A stretch of DNA of 15,052 nucleotides from Caryophanales bacterium UBA2253 (GCA_002347755.1 DDXT01000034.1:1-15052); one strand, 5' to 3'; shown: positions 7,689 to 15,014, counted from the stretch's first letter. The notes: generated by a model not told the origin, from the sequence alone. Made by a program: numbers and translations.

Positions 7689-9779
7689 ATGAAGAAAAAC
7701 ATTTCTAATCGCTTTAAAATAATCTACGTGAGCGTCTTTGTGCTTCTGAACACTTTGAATTGCTTTCTTTTAACAACCAATCTGTTCTTAAAAGACCTAA
7801 CCCCGTATCCGCGCAACATTTTCATGTTTACGAACAGCTTTTTTGGCGATTTCGGGTTGATGATCGTTTTGGTCAGTCTGGCTCTGATCTTATGCAAGAA
7901 CGATTATCGGCGCATGCGGTTTCTCATGGGGACGTCGATCGTTCTGAGCATCCTGTATTTCGGACTGACCGTCTATTTCGGTTATTACGGAATGATGTTT
8001 TCCTTCTATAATCTGGCCGCGTTCGCTTCACCGGGAGGAGGAGACGCCTTTGTGTTTCTGCTGGCTTCGGTGCCGACGCTTTTGACCTATTCCAAACCCT
8101 TCTTTCTGTTGTCTGCGGTCGTCATGGTGGTCCTGTTCGTCGTGTTCGTCCGAAGACATCGGAAGAATCCCGAGATCCGCCAGTATTCGTTCATTTCCAA
8201 AAGCAATCGTTTCACGATCGGTTTTTCGGTTTTGCTCATCGGCGTGTTGGTCATGGCCAACAGCCTGAGCGCTTACCGGGTGGAGATCGACGATACCTGG
8301 TACGAAGACAACACCACCCCGCTGTACGGAGCGGAAACGGTCGGACTGCTCAATTATTATTTATATGATGCCTACTCTTATTTCTTTACCGAAAAGCAAG
8401 GCTATTCCGATCAAAAGCGGGCCGAGATCGAAGCGGAGTTAGAGGCTTACCGCGCGGAAATCACCGCCAGCCCGATTGACGGGACCCTTTTGGGGAACAG
8501 CGAGTACGAAGGCCTGTTCGCGGGAAAGAATCTGCTTTTGATTCAAATCGAATCCATGAACAATTTCGTCATCGGCCTGAAAGTCGAAGTCGACGGCGAA
8601 TGGGTCGAAGTCACTCCCAATCTGAATGCCATGCTGGCCGATTCGGTTTACTTCAATAATTACTATACGAACGTCGGGATCGGAAACACTTCCGACGCCG
8701 AGTTCACGGTGCTGACCGGACTCTACCCGGTCGGGCCGACCTATACGGTTTTCGAGTATGCCCAGGTGCAGTATCCGACCCTTCCGAAAATGTTTAAAGC
8801 GGCCGGATACTCAACTTTCTCCGCTCACGCCAACACCGGGATTTTTTACGAGCGGTCGACTTTGCATCCGTCACTGTACGGATTCGATTACCATTACGCG
8901 GAGGAAGACTTCGAGATCACCGAGGATCAGCTGATCCATACCTGGCTGAACGACCATGATTTTCTGATGGAAAACATTGATCTCATGCAAGCAGCCAGCG
9001 CTTCCGGGCCGGTCTTTTCCTTCGCGATCACCATTTCCGATCACATGCCATACCGCCGGCCGACCGACGTCGCTTTGGAAGACAACTGGTTCCCGGGTAA
9101 AACCAACCTGCTTCCGGCCGGTTACCGGGTCGCGGAAAACGACATTCTGAACGAACAATTCGTCGGTTATCTCGAGCATGTCAGTTATACCGATTATGCC
9201 ATCGGCGCTGCCATGGACTATTTGGAAACCGCCGGATTGGCGGAAGACACCATCGTGGTTCTGTACGGCGATCACGGCTGCGGCATCGACATTTATGACA
9301 TGTTCTATGAAAGCCCGGATCAGTTTTCCAACGATCTGAACGGCATCATCACCGATACCGGACTGGATACGCAGATCCTGTTGGAAAGAGAAATGTTGAC
9401 GAACATTCCGTTCATCATTTATGATCCTTCCTATGACGAAACCACCAGCGTCCTGAAAGCCCAAACGGTTTCTTTGACCCGGGGAAGCAACTGCACGACC
9501 CGGACCATTGCCAGTTTGTTCGGATTGGATCAGGAATATTATTTCGGGACCGACGCTTTGTCTGACCAAAGAACTTTCACTTACAATCCGCGGAACCTGG
9601 ACATCTTTGTTGACGGGGCAATCATTTCCGGAACCTCTCAGGAATTCGTCGTCACCGACGAAGCCATGGTTGACTTCTATACTCCGCAGAAGGTCATTGC
9701 CATTATCGATTCTTTCCTCGAATACAAAGATTTTAACGATAAATTGCTTCGTTACGAGATCTTTCCTCCGCTAGAATGA
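7689..9779 (+). CDS. LtaS-family sulfatase-fold glycerophosphate transferase
   Basis: The product resembles lipoteichoic-acid synthase, which moves glycerol-phosphate from phosphatidylglycerol to a growing polymer outside the membrane. It has 696 residues. About five N-terminal membrane helices (roughly 9-30, 54-69, 77-99, 136-155, 174-194) are followed by a charged linker (228-250) and an extracellular sulfatase domain. The metal and nucleophile residues are present: Glu288 (IQIESMN), Thr334 (GNTSDAEF) as nucleophile, and Asp528-His529 (YGDHG). A substrate His is likely in ISDHMPY. The S. aureus pocket motif FWNR appears here as FYER, so Trp is Tyr and a different head group or acceptor is possible. 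GAGGA (7675-7679) is 9 bases from the ATG. It is the third gene of the operon with the pseudo-ABC and six-helix proteins. Family call strong; the exact polymer is unknown. Confidence 0.9.
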   Translation: MKKNISNRFKIIYVSVFVLLNTLNCFLLTTNLFLKDLTPYPRNIFMFTNSFFGDFGLMIVLVSLALILCKNDYRRMRFLMGTSIVLSILYFGLTVYFGYYGMMFSFYNLAAFASPGGGDAFVFLLASVPTLLTYSKPFFLLSAVVMVVLFVVFVRRHRKNPEIRQYSFISKSNRFTIGFSVLLIGVLVMANSLSAYRVEIDDTWYEDNTTPLYGAETVGLLNYYLYDAYSYFFTEKQGYSDQKRAEIEAELEAYRAEITASPIDGTLLGNSEYEGLFAGKNLLLIQIESMNNFVIGLKVEVDGEWVEVTPNLNAMLADSVYFNNYYTNVGIGNTSDAEFTVLTGLYPVGPTYTVFEYAQVQYPTLPKMFKAAGYSTFSAHANTGIFYERSTLHPSLYGFDYHYAEEDFEITEDQLIHTWLNDHDFLMENIDLMQAASASGPVFSFAITISDHMPYRRPTDVALEDNWFPGKTNLLPAGYRVAENDILNEQFVGYLEHVSYTDYAIGAAMDYLETAGLAEDTIVVLYGDHGCGIDIYDMFYESPDQFSNDLNGIITDTGLDTQILLEREMLTNIPFIIYDPSYDETTSVLKAQTVSLTRGSNCTTRTIASLFGLDQEYYFGTDALSDQRTFTYNPRNLDIFVDGAIISGTSQEFVVTDEAMVDFYTPQKVIAIIDSFLEYKDFNDKLLRYEIFPPLE

Positions 9780-9804
9780 AAACGGCTGCGGCCGTTTTCT
9801 TTTT
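9779..9804 (+). terminator. Terminator after the LtaS-family gene
   Basis: An 8-bp stem AAAACGGC (9779-9786) / GCCGTTTT (9791-9798) with loop TGCG is followed by CTTTTT. It begins on the last base of the stop codon. Confidence 0.85.
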
Positions 9805-9809
9805 ATTTA

Positions 9810-9838
9810 TTGCTCCCGCCGGCTTTTTTTGGTATAAT
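9810..9838 (+). promoter_or_regulatory. Promoter with extended -10
   Basis: A -35-like TTGCTC (9810-9815) lies 17 bases before TATAAT (9833-9838), which is preceded by TGG, an extended -10. It drives only the small membrane-protein gene at 9871. Confidence 0.7.
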
Positions 9839-9870
9839 GACAGCAGAAACACCAAAGCAAGGAGGACGCC

Positions 9871-10371
9871 ATGGCTCTGATCAAAAACCTCATTGAATAC
9901 CTGTCCATCGGACTCAGCGTCCTGATGCTGCTTTTCATCACGGCCGATCTTTTGCGATTTTATCAGGAAAAAGAATACGCGCTGGCATCGCTTCCCAAAA
10001 GCTTCAAATTTTTCTATGTTCAGGACCGGACCCAACTGCTGTATCCGCTGCTCATCCTCGCGGCTTTTTTGGACCTTTGGTATGTTCAGCTCGGCTACTG
10101 CGCTTATCTGGTAATGCTTCTGGCCTGGAAATGGCTGCAGCGGAGCGAACCGACACGGATGTTCAGTCCTCGGCTGAAACGGCTGCTGGCGATGATCATT
10201 TTATTGGAAACGGTGGGAGCGACGGTGCTTCACTTCTTGGTCGCCCTTCCCCAACTGATGTCTTCGATGGTGGCCATGATGGTCCTGACCCCGCTTTGGG
10301 TGGCTTTGAGCGCGGTCATGATGTTTCCGTTGGAAATGTTGATCGCCAAAATAAAATCCAAAAACAGCTAG
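9871..10371 (+). CDS. Small membrane protein resembling the N-terminal anchor of fused Mur ligases
   Basis: The 166-residue protein has about five membrane helices (roughly 10-29, 54-72, 74-90, 105-126, 131-157). Between helix 1 and 2 is the stretch LLRFYQEKEY; between helices 3 and 4 is a basic loop ending FSPRLKRLL; and near the end is TPLWVALSAVMMFPLEMLI. From memory, these three elements occur in the same order in the membrane region preceding the ligase domain of some fused MurF-type proteins of Firmicutes, Actinobacteria and Deinococci. There the last helix leads into a Tyr-x-x-Asp-Ala segment and then the GITGSYGKTS loop. Here the protein stops right after that helix and no ligase sequence follows. 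The gene has AAGGAGG (9859-9865) before the ATG, its own promoter and its own terminator, so it looks like a functional stand-alone gene. The family assignment is inference. Confidence 0.7.
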   Translation: MALIKNLIEYLSIGLSVLMLLFITADLLRFYQEKEYALASLPKSFKFFYVQDRTQLLYPLLILAAFLDLWYVQLGYCAYLVMLLAWKWLQRSEPTRMFSPRLKRLLAMIILLETVGATVLHFLVALPQLMSSMVAMMVLTPLWVALSAVMMFPLEMLIAKIKSKNS

Positions 10372-10425
10372 AAAAAGTTGAAGAGATAAGACCACGGCCT
10401 GGTTAATGACAACTTTTTCTTTTTT
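10371..10425 (+). terminator. Terminator after the small membrane protein
   Basis: A perfect 10-bp stem GAAAAAGTTG (10371-10380) / CAACTTTTTC (10410-10419) is followed by a T run. The 29-base loop has a small inner hairpin ACCA (10391-10394) / TGGT (10400-10403). The long loop lowers certainty, but the perfect outer stem and T-run support it. Confidence 0.7.
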
Positions 10426-10433
10426 CTTACCGG

Positions 10434-10462
10434 TTGAAAATGGCAGCGGTTTGGTGTATAAT
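10434..10462 (+). promoter_or_regulatory. Strong promoter of tilS-hpt-ftsH-rqcP
   Basis: TTGAAA (10434-10439) lies 17 bases before a perfect TATAAT (10457-10462). This is the best housekeeping-type promoter in the coding part of the window. It lies 22 bases before the tilS ATG. Confidence 0.85.
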
Positions 10463-10484
10463 TTAAAAACTAAGGAGCAAGACC

Positions 10485-11813
10485 ATGAAATCAAAAATCA
10501 TCGCTTTTTTTGAAGAACACCATTTGGACCTTTCCAAAAAGACCATCGTGGCCGGAGTATCGACCGGTGTGGATTCCATGGTTTTGTTGCACGCTCTGCT
10601 TGGCCTTCGCGGCGAATATGATTTAAAGATCCACGTTGCCCATTTCAATCACCAAAAGCGGGAACAGTCAAAAGAAGAAGAGCGCTACATCCGGGAATTC
10701 TGCGCCCGGGAAAACCTTCCCTGCCATGTGAAAAAAATGAAAGAAACCGAATATGACAACTTTCAGGCGGAAGCCCGAAAACAACGATACGAATTCTTTA
10801 CGGAAGTCGGCGCCGAAGTCGGGGCCGATTACCTGGCCCTGGCTCATCACGCCGGCGACAACATCGAAACGATGCTGATGCGGATCATGCGCGGCAGCAA
10901 TCTCAAAGGCTACGCGGGAATGGAAGCCGTATCCGAATTCCGGGGTCGGTTATTGGTCCGGCCGCTGCTTGGGATCCTGAAGACCGAGATCCTGGATTAC
11001 GCGAAAACCCACGCCATCCGTTATTACGAAGACTGCACCAACGACACCCCCGCGTATACGCGCAACCGGATCCGAAAAGAGATCCTTCCGGCTCTGTTTT
11101 CGGAAGACGAAAATGTCCATCGGAAGTTCGCGGAATTTTCAAAGACGCTGCTTGCGGCTTGGGAAGTCGTGGAAGCGCAGGTCAAAAGTTTCATCCAAGC
11201 CCACTGCGTGGCCAACTCTGGCGGAATTTTCTTTGAACTATCGGAATTTCGGAAATTATCGGAATTCCTGCGAATCGAAACTTTGTTTTTGCTTCTAAAA
11301 CCCTACGACCCAAGCAAAGCCAACGTGTTGGAGATCGAAAAGATCTTTGAATCGGAAAAACCGAATTTGCGCGTGCGGTTTCTGAATAAGTTCACGGTCC
11401 TGAAAGAATACGATAAAGCCGGGTTCTTGTTTGGAACCAAAAAGGACCTTCCCGCCGAAACAAAAATCACCGGGTTGGGGATGTTTCGAATAAATGACGA
11501 TCTGGCCGCAATTGTAAGCAAAATGTCAGAAAACACTCTTATCAATGACGATGAGGTATGTTATAATAGCCGTATGTTGCCGGTTTTGATCCGCTCCCGG
11601 AAACCGGGAGACAAGATCGAATTGGAAGCGGGGAGCCGAAAAGTCAAGGATCTTCTGATCGATCGGAAGATTGGCATCTCCCAGCGGTCCCAAATCCTGG
11701 TTTTGGAAAAAGACGGCGAGATTCTTTCCGTCTTGGGAGTAAGGAAAAGCGCCAAACTGAAGGAAATGAAAAATGGTGATATAATCATAAAGGTGGTAAA
11801 AAACAATGGATGA
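10485..11813 (+). CDS. tilS: TilS, tRNA(Ile) lysidine synthase
   Basis: The product attaches lysine to C34 of the CAU-anticodon tRNA-Ile using ATP, so that AUA is read as Ile; it is essential in most bacteria. It has 442 residues. The PP-loop is STGVDS (26-31), with Thr in place of the first Gly. The segment LAHHAGDNIETMLMRIMRGS (118-137) is the characteristic tRNA/adenylate-site block, but the common HHxDD reads HHAGD (Gly124, Asp125). The C-terminal domain carries RKPGDKI and KVKDLLIDRKI, diagnostic of full-length TilS. AAGGAG (10472-10477) precedes the ATG. The stop overlaps the hpt start by 8 bases (ATGGATGA). The tilS-hpt-ftsH order matches B. subtilis, which makes the call secure. Confidence 0.96.
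   Translation: MKSKIIAFFEEHHLDLSKKTIVAGVSTGVDSMVLLHALLGLRGEYDLKIHVAHFNHQKREQSKEEERYIREFCARENLPCHVKKMKETEYDNFQAEARKQRYEFFTEVGAEVGADYLALAHHAGDNIETMLMRIMRGSNLKGYAGMEAVSEFRGRLLVRPLLGILKTEILDYAKTHAIRYYEDCTNDTPAYTRNRIRKEILPALFSEDENVHRKFAEFSKTLLAAWEVVEAQVKSFIQAHCVANSGGIFFELSEFRKLSEFLRIETLFLLLKPYDPSKANVLEIEKIFESEKPNLRVRFLNKFTVLKEYDKAGFLFGTKKDLPAETKITGLGMFRINDDLAAIVSKMSENTLINDDEVCYNSRMLPVLIRSRKPGDKIELEAGSRKVKDLLIDRKIGISQRSQILVLEKDGEILSVLGVRKSAKLKEMKNGDIIIKVVKNNG
11539..11567 (+). promoter_or_regulatory. Probable internal promoter inside tilS
   Basis: TTATCA (11539-11544) lies exactly 17 bases before TATAAT (11562-11567), which is preceded by TGT, an extended -10. It is within the tilS frame (around VCYNSRML) and about 240 bases before hpt, so it could give hpt-ftsH-rqcP expression independent of tilS. 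A chance match inside coding sequence is possible. Confidence 0.5.
11757..11785 (+). promoter_or_regulatory. Possible promoter at the 3' end of tilS, directly before hpt
   Basis: TATAAT (11780-11785) is preceded by TGA (extended -10), with a weak -35 CTGAAG (11757-11762) 17 bases upstream. Its distance to the hpt ATG (20 bases) is like those of the -10 boxes before the genes at 6286 (19) and 10485 (22), so it may be real. The start site would fall inside the AAAGGTGG ribosome-binding site (11789-11796), which is a reason for caution. Confidence 0.42.
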
Positions 11814-12345
11814 TTTTGTACAAGAAATATTGCTTAGTCATAAGGAAATCGTGACCGTCTGCGAGACGCTCGGCAAGAAGATCAACGCCGATTATGCTGG
11901 GAAAAGACCGATCTTGATCGGGCTTCTCAAGGGCAGCGTGCCTTTTTTGGCCGAACTGATCAAACACATTCACATTGACATGGAAATGGATTTCATTCAC
12001 GCTTCGAGTTATGTTGGGACGACCTCGAGCGGAGCCGTCATGATCCTAAAAGACATGAATACGCCGGTGGCGGGACGCGACCTGCTTTTGGTCGAAGACA
12101 TCGTCGATACCGGACTGACCATCAAAGAAGTCAAAAACCTGCTCAAAGACCGCGGCGCCAGAAGCGTCGAAGTGGTCACCATGTTGGATAAACCGCAGGG
12201 AAGAACGGTCATGGAAGTCAATCCGAAATACATCGGAAAAACCATCCCGAACAAGTTCGTGATCGGATTCGGACTTGATTATAACGAATTATACCGAAAT
12301 TTGGATTACATCGGAGTTCTCAAGGAATCCATGTACAAGCACTAG
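11806..12345 (+). CDS. hpt: Hypoxanthine(-guanine) phosphoribosyltransferase
   Basis: The product salvages purines, joining hypoxanthine or guanine to PRPP to give IMP or GMP. It has 179 residues, the usual length. The PRPP motif is LLLVEDIVDTGLT (93-105), with Glu97-Asp98 and the catalytic Asp101. The flexible-loop start is SSYVGTTSS (68-75). The purine-binding Lys150 and Asp158 are in NKFVIGFGLDYNE. AAAGGTGG (11789-11796) precedes the ATG. It overlaps the tilS end by 8 bases and is followed 10 bases later by ftsH, the conserved Bacilli arrangement. In Bacillus relatives Hpt and TilS are reported to affect ftsH transcription; nothing in the sequence here tests that. Confidence 0.96.
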   Translation: MDDFVQEILLSHKEIVTVCETLGKKINADYAGKRPILIGLLKGSVPFLAELIKHIHIDMEMDFIHASSYVGTTSSGAVMILKDMNTPVAGRDLLLVEDIVDTGLTIKEVKNLLKDRGARSVEVVTMLDKPQGRTVMEVNPKYIGKTIPNKFVIGFGLDYNELYRNLDYIGVLKESMYKH

Positions 12346-12355
12346 GAGGAAACAG

Positions 12356-14425
12356 ATGGCGCAAGGTCCACAAAATAAACCAACCAAAAAATTAAGAAGA
12401 GCCGATGTCGGAGTCATTGCCTTTATCATTCTTTTGGTTCTCGGCATTTTCTTTTTCATGAGAAATGCTTCGGAAGAACCGGATGAACTGAAATACAATG
12501 ATTTCTTTACCTATCTGGACGACGACCGCATCAATACGATGCGCATCTCGCCGGTGGGCGGGGATAACGCCGGACTTTACAGCATTACCGGCGTCTACAT
12601 CAATGATCTGGGAACCGAAGGGGCTTATGTCATCATCCTAAGCGAGACCGACATCGAAGTCACGGTCAAGCCCTACATTGACATCAACAACATCGACGTC
12701 AAATACATCCGGCTGAGCAGCACCAACTGGTGGTCGATCATCGGCTATGTGGTTTTGCCGATCATCGTCGTGGTCGTTCTGATCGTCTTCTTCCTGAGAA
12801 GCGCCGGAAACAGCAATAATAAGGCCTTTGAATTCGGGAAGACCCGAGCCCGTTTGTCCCGCCATTCGAAAGTCACTTTCGCGGATGTCGCGGGAGTCGA
12901 CGAAGAGAAACAGGAACTGGAAGAAGTCATTGATTTCTTGAAATTCCCGAAAAAGTATTTTGAGATCGGAGCCCGGGTCCCGAAAGGGATCATCCTCATC
13001 GGACCTCCCGGAACCGGAAAGACCCTGCTCGCGAAAGCGGTCGCCGGGGAAGCCAAAGTTCCGTTCTATTCCATCTCCGGAAGCGACTTCGTGGAAATGT
13101 TCGTTGGCGTCGGCGCCAGCCGGGTCCGCGACATGTTCAAGACCGCCAAGCAAACCGCGCCGTGCATCGTTTTCATTGATGAAATCGATGCCGTCGGCCG
13201 TCAAAGAGGAGCCGGATTGGGCGGCGGACATGATGAACGCGAACAGACCCTCAATCAGCTGTTGGTCGAGATGGACGGATTCGCCGAAAATTCGGGCGTC
13301 ATCGTCATGGCCGCGACTAACCGCGCCGACATTCTCGACCCGGCTTTGCTTCGTCCCGGCCGGTTCGACCGTCAGATCCACATTTCGAATCCGGACGTCC
13401 GCGGGCGCACTGACATTCTGAAAGTTCATGCGCGCAACAAGAAACTGTCCCCGAAGATCAACTTCGAAGACATCGCCAAACGGACCCCGGGTTTCTCGGG
13501 AGCCGATCTGGAGAACCTGCTGAACGAAGCCGCGCTGCTGGCGGCTCGCGAAGGACGCAAAGAAATCAAGATTTATGACATCGACGAAGCGGTCGACCGG
13601 GTCCTGATGGGACCGGCGAAACGCAGCCGAAAATACAGCGACACCGAAAAACGGATTGTTTCCTTCCATGAAGCCGGACACGCGGTGGTGGGGGTCAAAC
13701 TCGACAACGCCGAGATCGTTCAGAAAGTCACCATCGTCCCGCGCGGGGAAGCCGGCGGCTATGCCATGATGACTCCGGAGGAAGAACATTTCTTACAAAC
13801 CAAAAACAGTTTGCTTGCCACCATCACCGGACTTTTGAGCGGACGGGTTTCCGAAGAAATGATGACCAACGAGATCACCACCGGCGCCCACAGCGATTTC
13901 CAGAAAGCGACGGCCATTGCGAGAGCCATGGTCACCGAATACGGAATGAGCAAACTGGGACCGATCCAGTATGAAAACAATGCCCGCGAGGTCTTCCTCG
14001 GCCGCGATTACATGAAGGACAAAAACTTCTCCGATCAGGTGGCCATGGAGATCGACGAAGCGATCCGCGAGATCATCGACACTTGTTACAAGCAGTCGCA
14101 ACAGATCCTCACCGATAACAAAGAAATTCTCATTCTCATCGCCACTCATCTGATGGAAATTGAAACTTTGACCCGCGAAGACATCTACGAATTGGTCAGC
14201 ACCGGGAAACTGGCTTGGTGGGAAAAGAAGAAAGCCAAGACCGAAGCCGAGAAGATCGCCAAAGAAAAAGAAGACGAACTTCAGGAGATCTACCGTAAGC
14301 AGCTGAAGGCCATGGAAGACGCCAAGAAAGCGGCTGAAAATCCGGAAGGACCGGAACCTGGCCAACCGGAAGAAAGGCCGGAGACCAAGACCGAGCCTGA
14401 GGAAGAAGAGAAGCATGAGGCTTGA
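12356..14425 (+). CDS. ftsH: FtsH, membrane AAA+ zinc metalloprotease
   Basis: This ATP-driven protease degrades membrane and some soluble proteins. It has 689 residues. There are two membrane helices (about 17-36 and 129-151) flanking an extracytoplasmic segment of ~90 residues. The AAA domain has Walker A GPPGTGKT (216-223), Walker B with Asp275-Glu276 (VFIDEIDA) and an Arg-rich second region (LLRPGRFDRQ). The protease domain has HEAGH (438-442) and a third zinc ligand Asp514 (GAHSDFQKAT). All are intact. The last ~70 residues form a charged Lys/Glu coiled-coil-like tail ending in a Pro/Glu-rich run. A near-perfect AGGAGG (12344-12349) sits 6 bases before the ATG, stronger than that of its neighbours; in-frame extensions upstream would run into hpt. 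The stop overlaps rqcP by 11 bases. Confidence 0.98.
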   Translation: MAQGPQNKPTKKLRRADVGVIAFIILLVLGIFFFMRNASEEPDELKYNDFFTYLDDDRINTMRISPVGGDNAGLYSITGVYINDLGTEGAYVIILSETDIEVTVKPYIDINNIDVKYIRLSSTNWWSIIGYVVLPIIVVVVLIVFFLRSAGNSNNKAFEFGKTRARLSRHSKVTFADVAGVDEEKQELEEVIDFLKFPKKYFEIGARVPKGIILIGPPGTGKTLLAKAVAGEAKVPFYSISGSDFVEMFVGVGASRVRDMFKTAKQTAPCIVFIDEIDAVGRQRGAGLGGGHDEREQTLNQLLVEMDGFAENSGVIVMAATNRADILDPALLRPGRFDRQIHISNPDVRGRTDILKVHARNKKLSPKINFEDIAKRTPGFSGADLENLLNEAALLAAREGRKEIKIYDIDEAVDRVLMGPAKRSRKYSDTEKRIVSFHEAGHAVVGVKLDNAEIVQKVTIVPRGEAGGYAMMTPEEEHFLQTKNSLLATITGLLSGRVSEEMMTNEITTGAHSDFQKATAIARAMVTEYGMSKLGPIQYENNAREVFLGRDYMKDKNFSDQVAMEIDEAIREIIDTCYKQSQQILTDNKEILILIATHLMEIETLTREDIYELVSTGKLAWWEKKKAKTEAEKIAKEKEDELQEIYRKQLKAMEDAKKAAENPEGPEPGQPEERPETKTEPEEEEKHEA

Positions 14426-14669
14426 TAAGTTTCTCAAAGTCTCCCGGATCATCAAACGCCGCAGCGTCGCCAAAGAAGCCAGCGATGCTTCCCATGTTTT
14501 GGTCAACCAGAAGGTGGCCAAACCGGGAACCGTCTTAAAAGAAGGCGACGTCGTGGAAGTCAATTACATGCATCAGAAAGTAACTTTCCGGGTCACTTCG
14601 TTGGCTCCTTCGATTAAAAAAGAAGATGCCAAGGATATGTACGAGATCATCGAAATAACCGAATCATAA
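14415..14669 (+). CDS. rqcP: RqcP-type S4 RNA-binding protein (YabO-like)
   Basis: This 84-residue protein is almost entirely an S4 fold. The opening MRLDKFLKVSRIIKRRSVAKE closely matches my memory of B. subtilis RqcP (YabO), which acts with RqcH on stalled 50S subunits to add alanine tails to nascent chains. The Arg/Lys pair around residues 14-16, thought to contact 23S rRNA, is present, as is the KKE..A.xMY element near the end. It could instead be an Hsp15 (HslR) relative of the same fold; the length and opening favour RqcP. The ATG at 14415 lies inside the ftsH tail and GAGGAAG (14399-14405) serves as the ribosome-binding site, so translation is probably coupled to ftsH. In B. subtilis yabO is a few genes upstream of tilS; here it follows ftsH. 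Confidence 0.9.
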   Translation: MRLDKFLKVSRIIKRRSVAKEASDASHVLVNQKVAKPGTVLKEGDVVEVNYMHQKVTFRVTSLAPSIKKEDAKDMYEIIEITES

Positions 14670-14680
14670 AAAAAACATCC

Positions 14681-14717
14681 AAAAAAGCCGACCGAGAAAA
14701 ACAAAGTCGGTTTTTTA
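14681..14717 (+). terminator. Terminator of the tilS-hpt-ftsH-rqcP unit
   Basis: The stem CCGAC (14688-14692) / GTCGG (14706-14710) is extended by six A-T pairs (14681-14686 with 14711-14716) across one bulged G, with a 13-base loop. The T run follows directly. The A run on the 5' side would let it work on the minus strand as well. Confidence 0.75.
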
Positions 14718-14722
14718 AATGC

Positions 14723-14957
14723 AAAAAGGCCCTAAATGTTTGCAAAAAAGCCAAAAATGTCAGTAAAAAATCACAAAAATGTTAGAAAAAACACCAAAAT
14801 GTTAAAAAAATACTAAATAGTTGATTAAGACCACTTAAAAAGTTTGTAAAAAAACACAAAAAGTGATGAAAAAATCTAAAAAACTGCTATAAAAATCTAA
14901 AAATTGCTACGAAACTGAGTAAATTACAAAAAAATGTTAGAGAAAGATAACCAAAAA
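14723..14957 (+). repeat. Helically phased A-tracts / degenerate ~21-base tandem repeat (bent DNA)
   Basis: This gene-free stretch is a run of short A-tracts whose starts fall at 14723, 14734, 14744, 14753, 14765, 14775, 14786, 14796, 14804, 14815, then (after a weak AA at ~14827) 14837, 14848, 14858, 14869, 14878, 14891, 14899, 14912. The mean step is 10.5 bases, one turn of B-DNA. Read differently, it is a degenerate tandem repeat of about 21 bases built on C-(C/T)-AAAAATGTTAG-AAAAAA. Phased A-tracts are the classic cause of intrinsic curvature. No ORF, CRISPR or tRNA was seen in it. It lies just upstream of a strong promoter (15015-15043). Confidence 0.8.
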
Positions 14958-15014
14958 GCAAATGGATTTATTCACGTTTGTTTTTTTGGCTTCTGTTTTT
15001 AGAAAAAGTGGTTT

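Noticed and set aside
10560..10580. Thr in the TilS PP-loop (STGVDS rather than SGGVDS) as a defect
   Set aside because: From memory, S. aureus TilS also has Thr at this place, so it appears to be a normal variant in Bacilli.
14888..14893. TATAAA promoter-like sequence in the A-rich stretch
   Set aside because: Expected by chance in such composition and no matching -35 at proper spacing.
14723..14957. CRISPR array
   Set aside because: Units are degenerate, A-rich and of ~21 bases without distinct spacers; the helical phasing explains the pattern better.
14968..14976. TTATTCACG, near-match to a DnaA box
   Set aside because: Two mismatches to TTATCCACA, and no cluster of further boxes in the A-rich region, so no origin is claimed.
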